Assembly (NCBI GenBank): GCA_963975425.1
Contig: CAXBGS010000001.1
Span: forward strand, 744,001-808,000
Length of the DNA stretch: 64,000 nt
From: CAXBGS01 sp963975425
Lineage (GTDB): Bacteria; Planctomycetota; Planctomycetia; Pirellulales; Pirellulaceae
Direction of reading: 5' to 3'
Made by a program: the position numbers and the translations under genes. The number at the start of each line of letters is the position of its first letter. The stretch's first letter is position 1. Below, one piece after another: positions 63,400 to 64,000 of the stretch. Below the pieces are notes generated by a model. It was not told the origin of the DNA. It ran no database searches and saw only the letters and a program-made list of their open reading frames with translations.

Positions 63400-63972
63400 T
63401 TACCGCCAGTTCGGTGTGACTTCGCCGCGCTGGGCCTCTTCGGCAATCAGCATTGCGCTTGGCACGATTCGACGAAACTCGTTTGCGTCGCCGCGAATCG
63501 ACGCATTGATCAATAGTAAACCCAGTCGCAGTTGTTCGCGTTTGCGCAGCGGTGCCTCGGTGACGCCCTCGGCAAGGCTTTTGGCTCGCCCGCGGATAAA
63601 CACCGTGACGTTGTTCATCGCGTCGCCCAAACACTGTCCCGCATCGCCGCCGATGACAATCATACCGCCCAAAGCACCAACGGCGGCTTCGTCGCCAACG
63701 TCACCCCGCACGAAAATTCCCCCGCCACGCATGCCCGCCCCACATCGATGGCCGGCCGAACCATAGATCGCCAACGTTCCACCGGTCATCGCCGCACCGG
63801 CACCGTGCCCCGCATCACCGCGGACTCGAATGGCACCGCCGGACATCCCTTCGCCGACGCCGTGTCCGACGGCTCCTGTGACCCGAACGTCTGGCGCGGC
63901 GTTATAGGCAAAAGCGTAATCGCCCAACGGACCGTCCACGTTCATTCTAAGGGCGTGTTCAATTCGCATCAT
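63400..63972 (-). CDS. Glutamate-synthase domain-3-like GXGXG protein (GlxC/MgsB-type)
   Basis: 190 residues of repeated Gly-x-x-x-Gly-x-x-x-Gly turns forming a right-handed beta helix (VGHGVGEGMSGGAIRVRGDAGH, then GAGAAMTGGTLAIYGSAGH, and so on). It ends FIRGRAKSLAEG, which matches GlxC/MgsB better than the formylmethanofuran subunit FwdC, although FwdC has the same fold. The ATG at 63972 overlaps a TGA in another frame at 63971-63969, suggesting the end of an upstream gene. The frame is also open to the right edge, so an earlier start is possible. Confidence 0.78.
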   Translation of the reverse strand: MMRIEHALRMNVDGPLGDYAFAYNAAPDVRVTGAVGHGVGEGMSGGAIRVRGDAGHGAGAAMTGGTLAIYGSAGHRCGAGMRGGGIFVRGDVGDEAAVGALGGMIVIGGDAGQCLGDAMNNVTVFIRGRAKSLAEGVTEAPLRKREQLRLGLLLINASIRGDANEFRRIVPSAMLIAEEAQRGEVTPNWR

Positions 63973-64000
63973 CGCGGAATGTTGCCCATCGGCGCCGGTG
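63969..64000 (-). CDS. C-terminal fragment of an upstream gene (runs off right edge)
   Basis: In the frame that ends at TGA 63971-63969, nine residues are visible (PAPMGNIPR) before the stop, which overlaps the ATG of the GXGXG gene as ATGA. That overlap pattern is common in this genome. A class II glutamine amidotransferase, the first subunit of GlxB/MgsA-type enzymes, is the expected neighbour, but so few residues cannot confirm it. Confidence 0.35.
   Translation of the reverse strand, partial: PAPMGNIPR

Noticed and set aside
63400..63972. Formylmethanofuran dehydrogenase/Fhc subunit C
   Set aside because: The GXGXG fold is shared, and a Fae homologue lies elsewhere in the window, but the tail (RGRAKSLAEG) and the FMN-barrel neighbour fit the glutamate-synthase-like GlxC/MgsB group better.
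1..64000. tRNA, rRNA, CRISPR arrays, transposases, phage or attachment sites
   Set aside because: I scanned intergenic regions by eye and saw no cloverleaf, spacer-repeat series, transposase motif or terminal inverted repeats. A tRNA or ncRNA search program would be needed to exclude small RNAs.

Overview
The window looks like chromosomal DNA of a planctomycete, most probably of the Pirellulaceae (Rhodopirellula-like). The evidence is the gene content: paired DUF1552 and DUF1592-type cytochrome proteins, several secreted sulfatases, a PEP-CTERM protein, a formaldehyde-activating-enzyme homologue, an M50 peptidase fused to HlyD, and many GTG/TTG starts with little Shine-Dalgarno signal. No rRNA, tRNA, CRISPR array, phage or insertion sequence was recognised. 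Base composition and coding style look uniform, so I see no obvious island.

Layout. 1-5.4 kb: biosynthesis and RNA processing, with proC on the minus strand facing argB, an ArgD-like gene, argF and rph. The ArgD-like protein has lost the PLP lysine. 5.4-14.4 kb: secreted proteins (FG-GAP repeats), tdk, an orphan fliN, an NRDE protein, and a minus-strand pair made of a secreted FAD oxidoreductase and a NosR-like membrane protein with two FMN-attachment motifs. 14.5-20.3 kb: a translationally coupled minus-strand operon of GAF-HlyD, HlyD, PqqD/M50-HlyD and a GGQ release-factor-like protein. 20.7-26.2 kb: glutaminyl-cyclase-like M28, a small membrane protein, pepF, a Fae homologue and an EF-hand esterase. 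26.5-35.1 kb: a catabolic cluster of two sulfatases, DUF1552, a DUF1592-type cytochrome and a ceramidase-like protein. 35.3-45.3 kb: DNA glycosylase, B12/radical-SAM protein, a large sensor-like secreted protein overlapping crcB, ilvB followed by a PEP-CTERM protein, and an HD-GYP-like protein.

45.4-50.4 kb: a coupled pair of the YhaO/YhaN (Mre11/Rad50-like) type. The ATPase looks intact, but the phosphoesterase has lost most of its metal ligands. 51.1-59.6 kb: a compact ten-gene type II secretion or type IV pilus-like operon (pseudopilins, PilM/N, PilO, GspC, GspE, GspF). One pseudopilin carries a golvesin-type domain. No secretin or prepilin peptidase is in the window. 59.7-64 kb: a methyltransferase, an anti-sigma-like membrane protein, and two pieces of a split glutamate-synthase-like enzyme running off the right edge.

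The strongest candidates for undescribed biology are (i) the GAF-HlyD / HlyD / PqqD-M50-HlyD operon coupled to a GGQ protein, (ii) a Rad50-like ATPase with a dead-looking Mre11-like partner, (iii) an ArgD pseudoenzyme inside the arginine cluster, (iv) the secreted FAD enzyme with a doubly flavinylated NosR-like protein, and (v) the golvesin-tailed pseudopilin. All functional claims rest on motif reading by eye. No database search was run.
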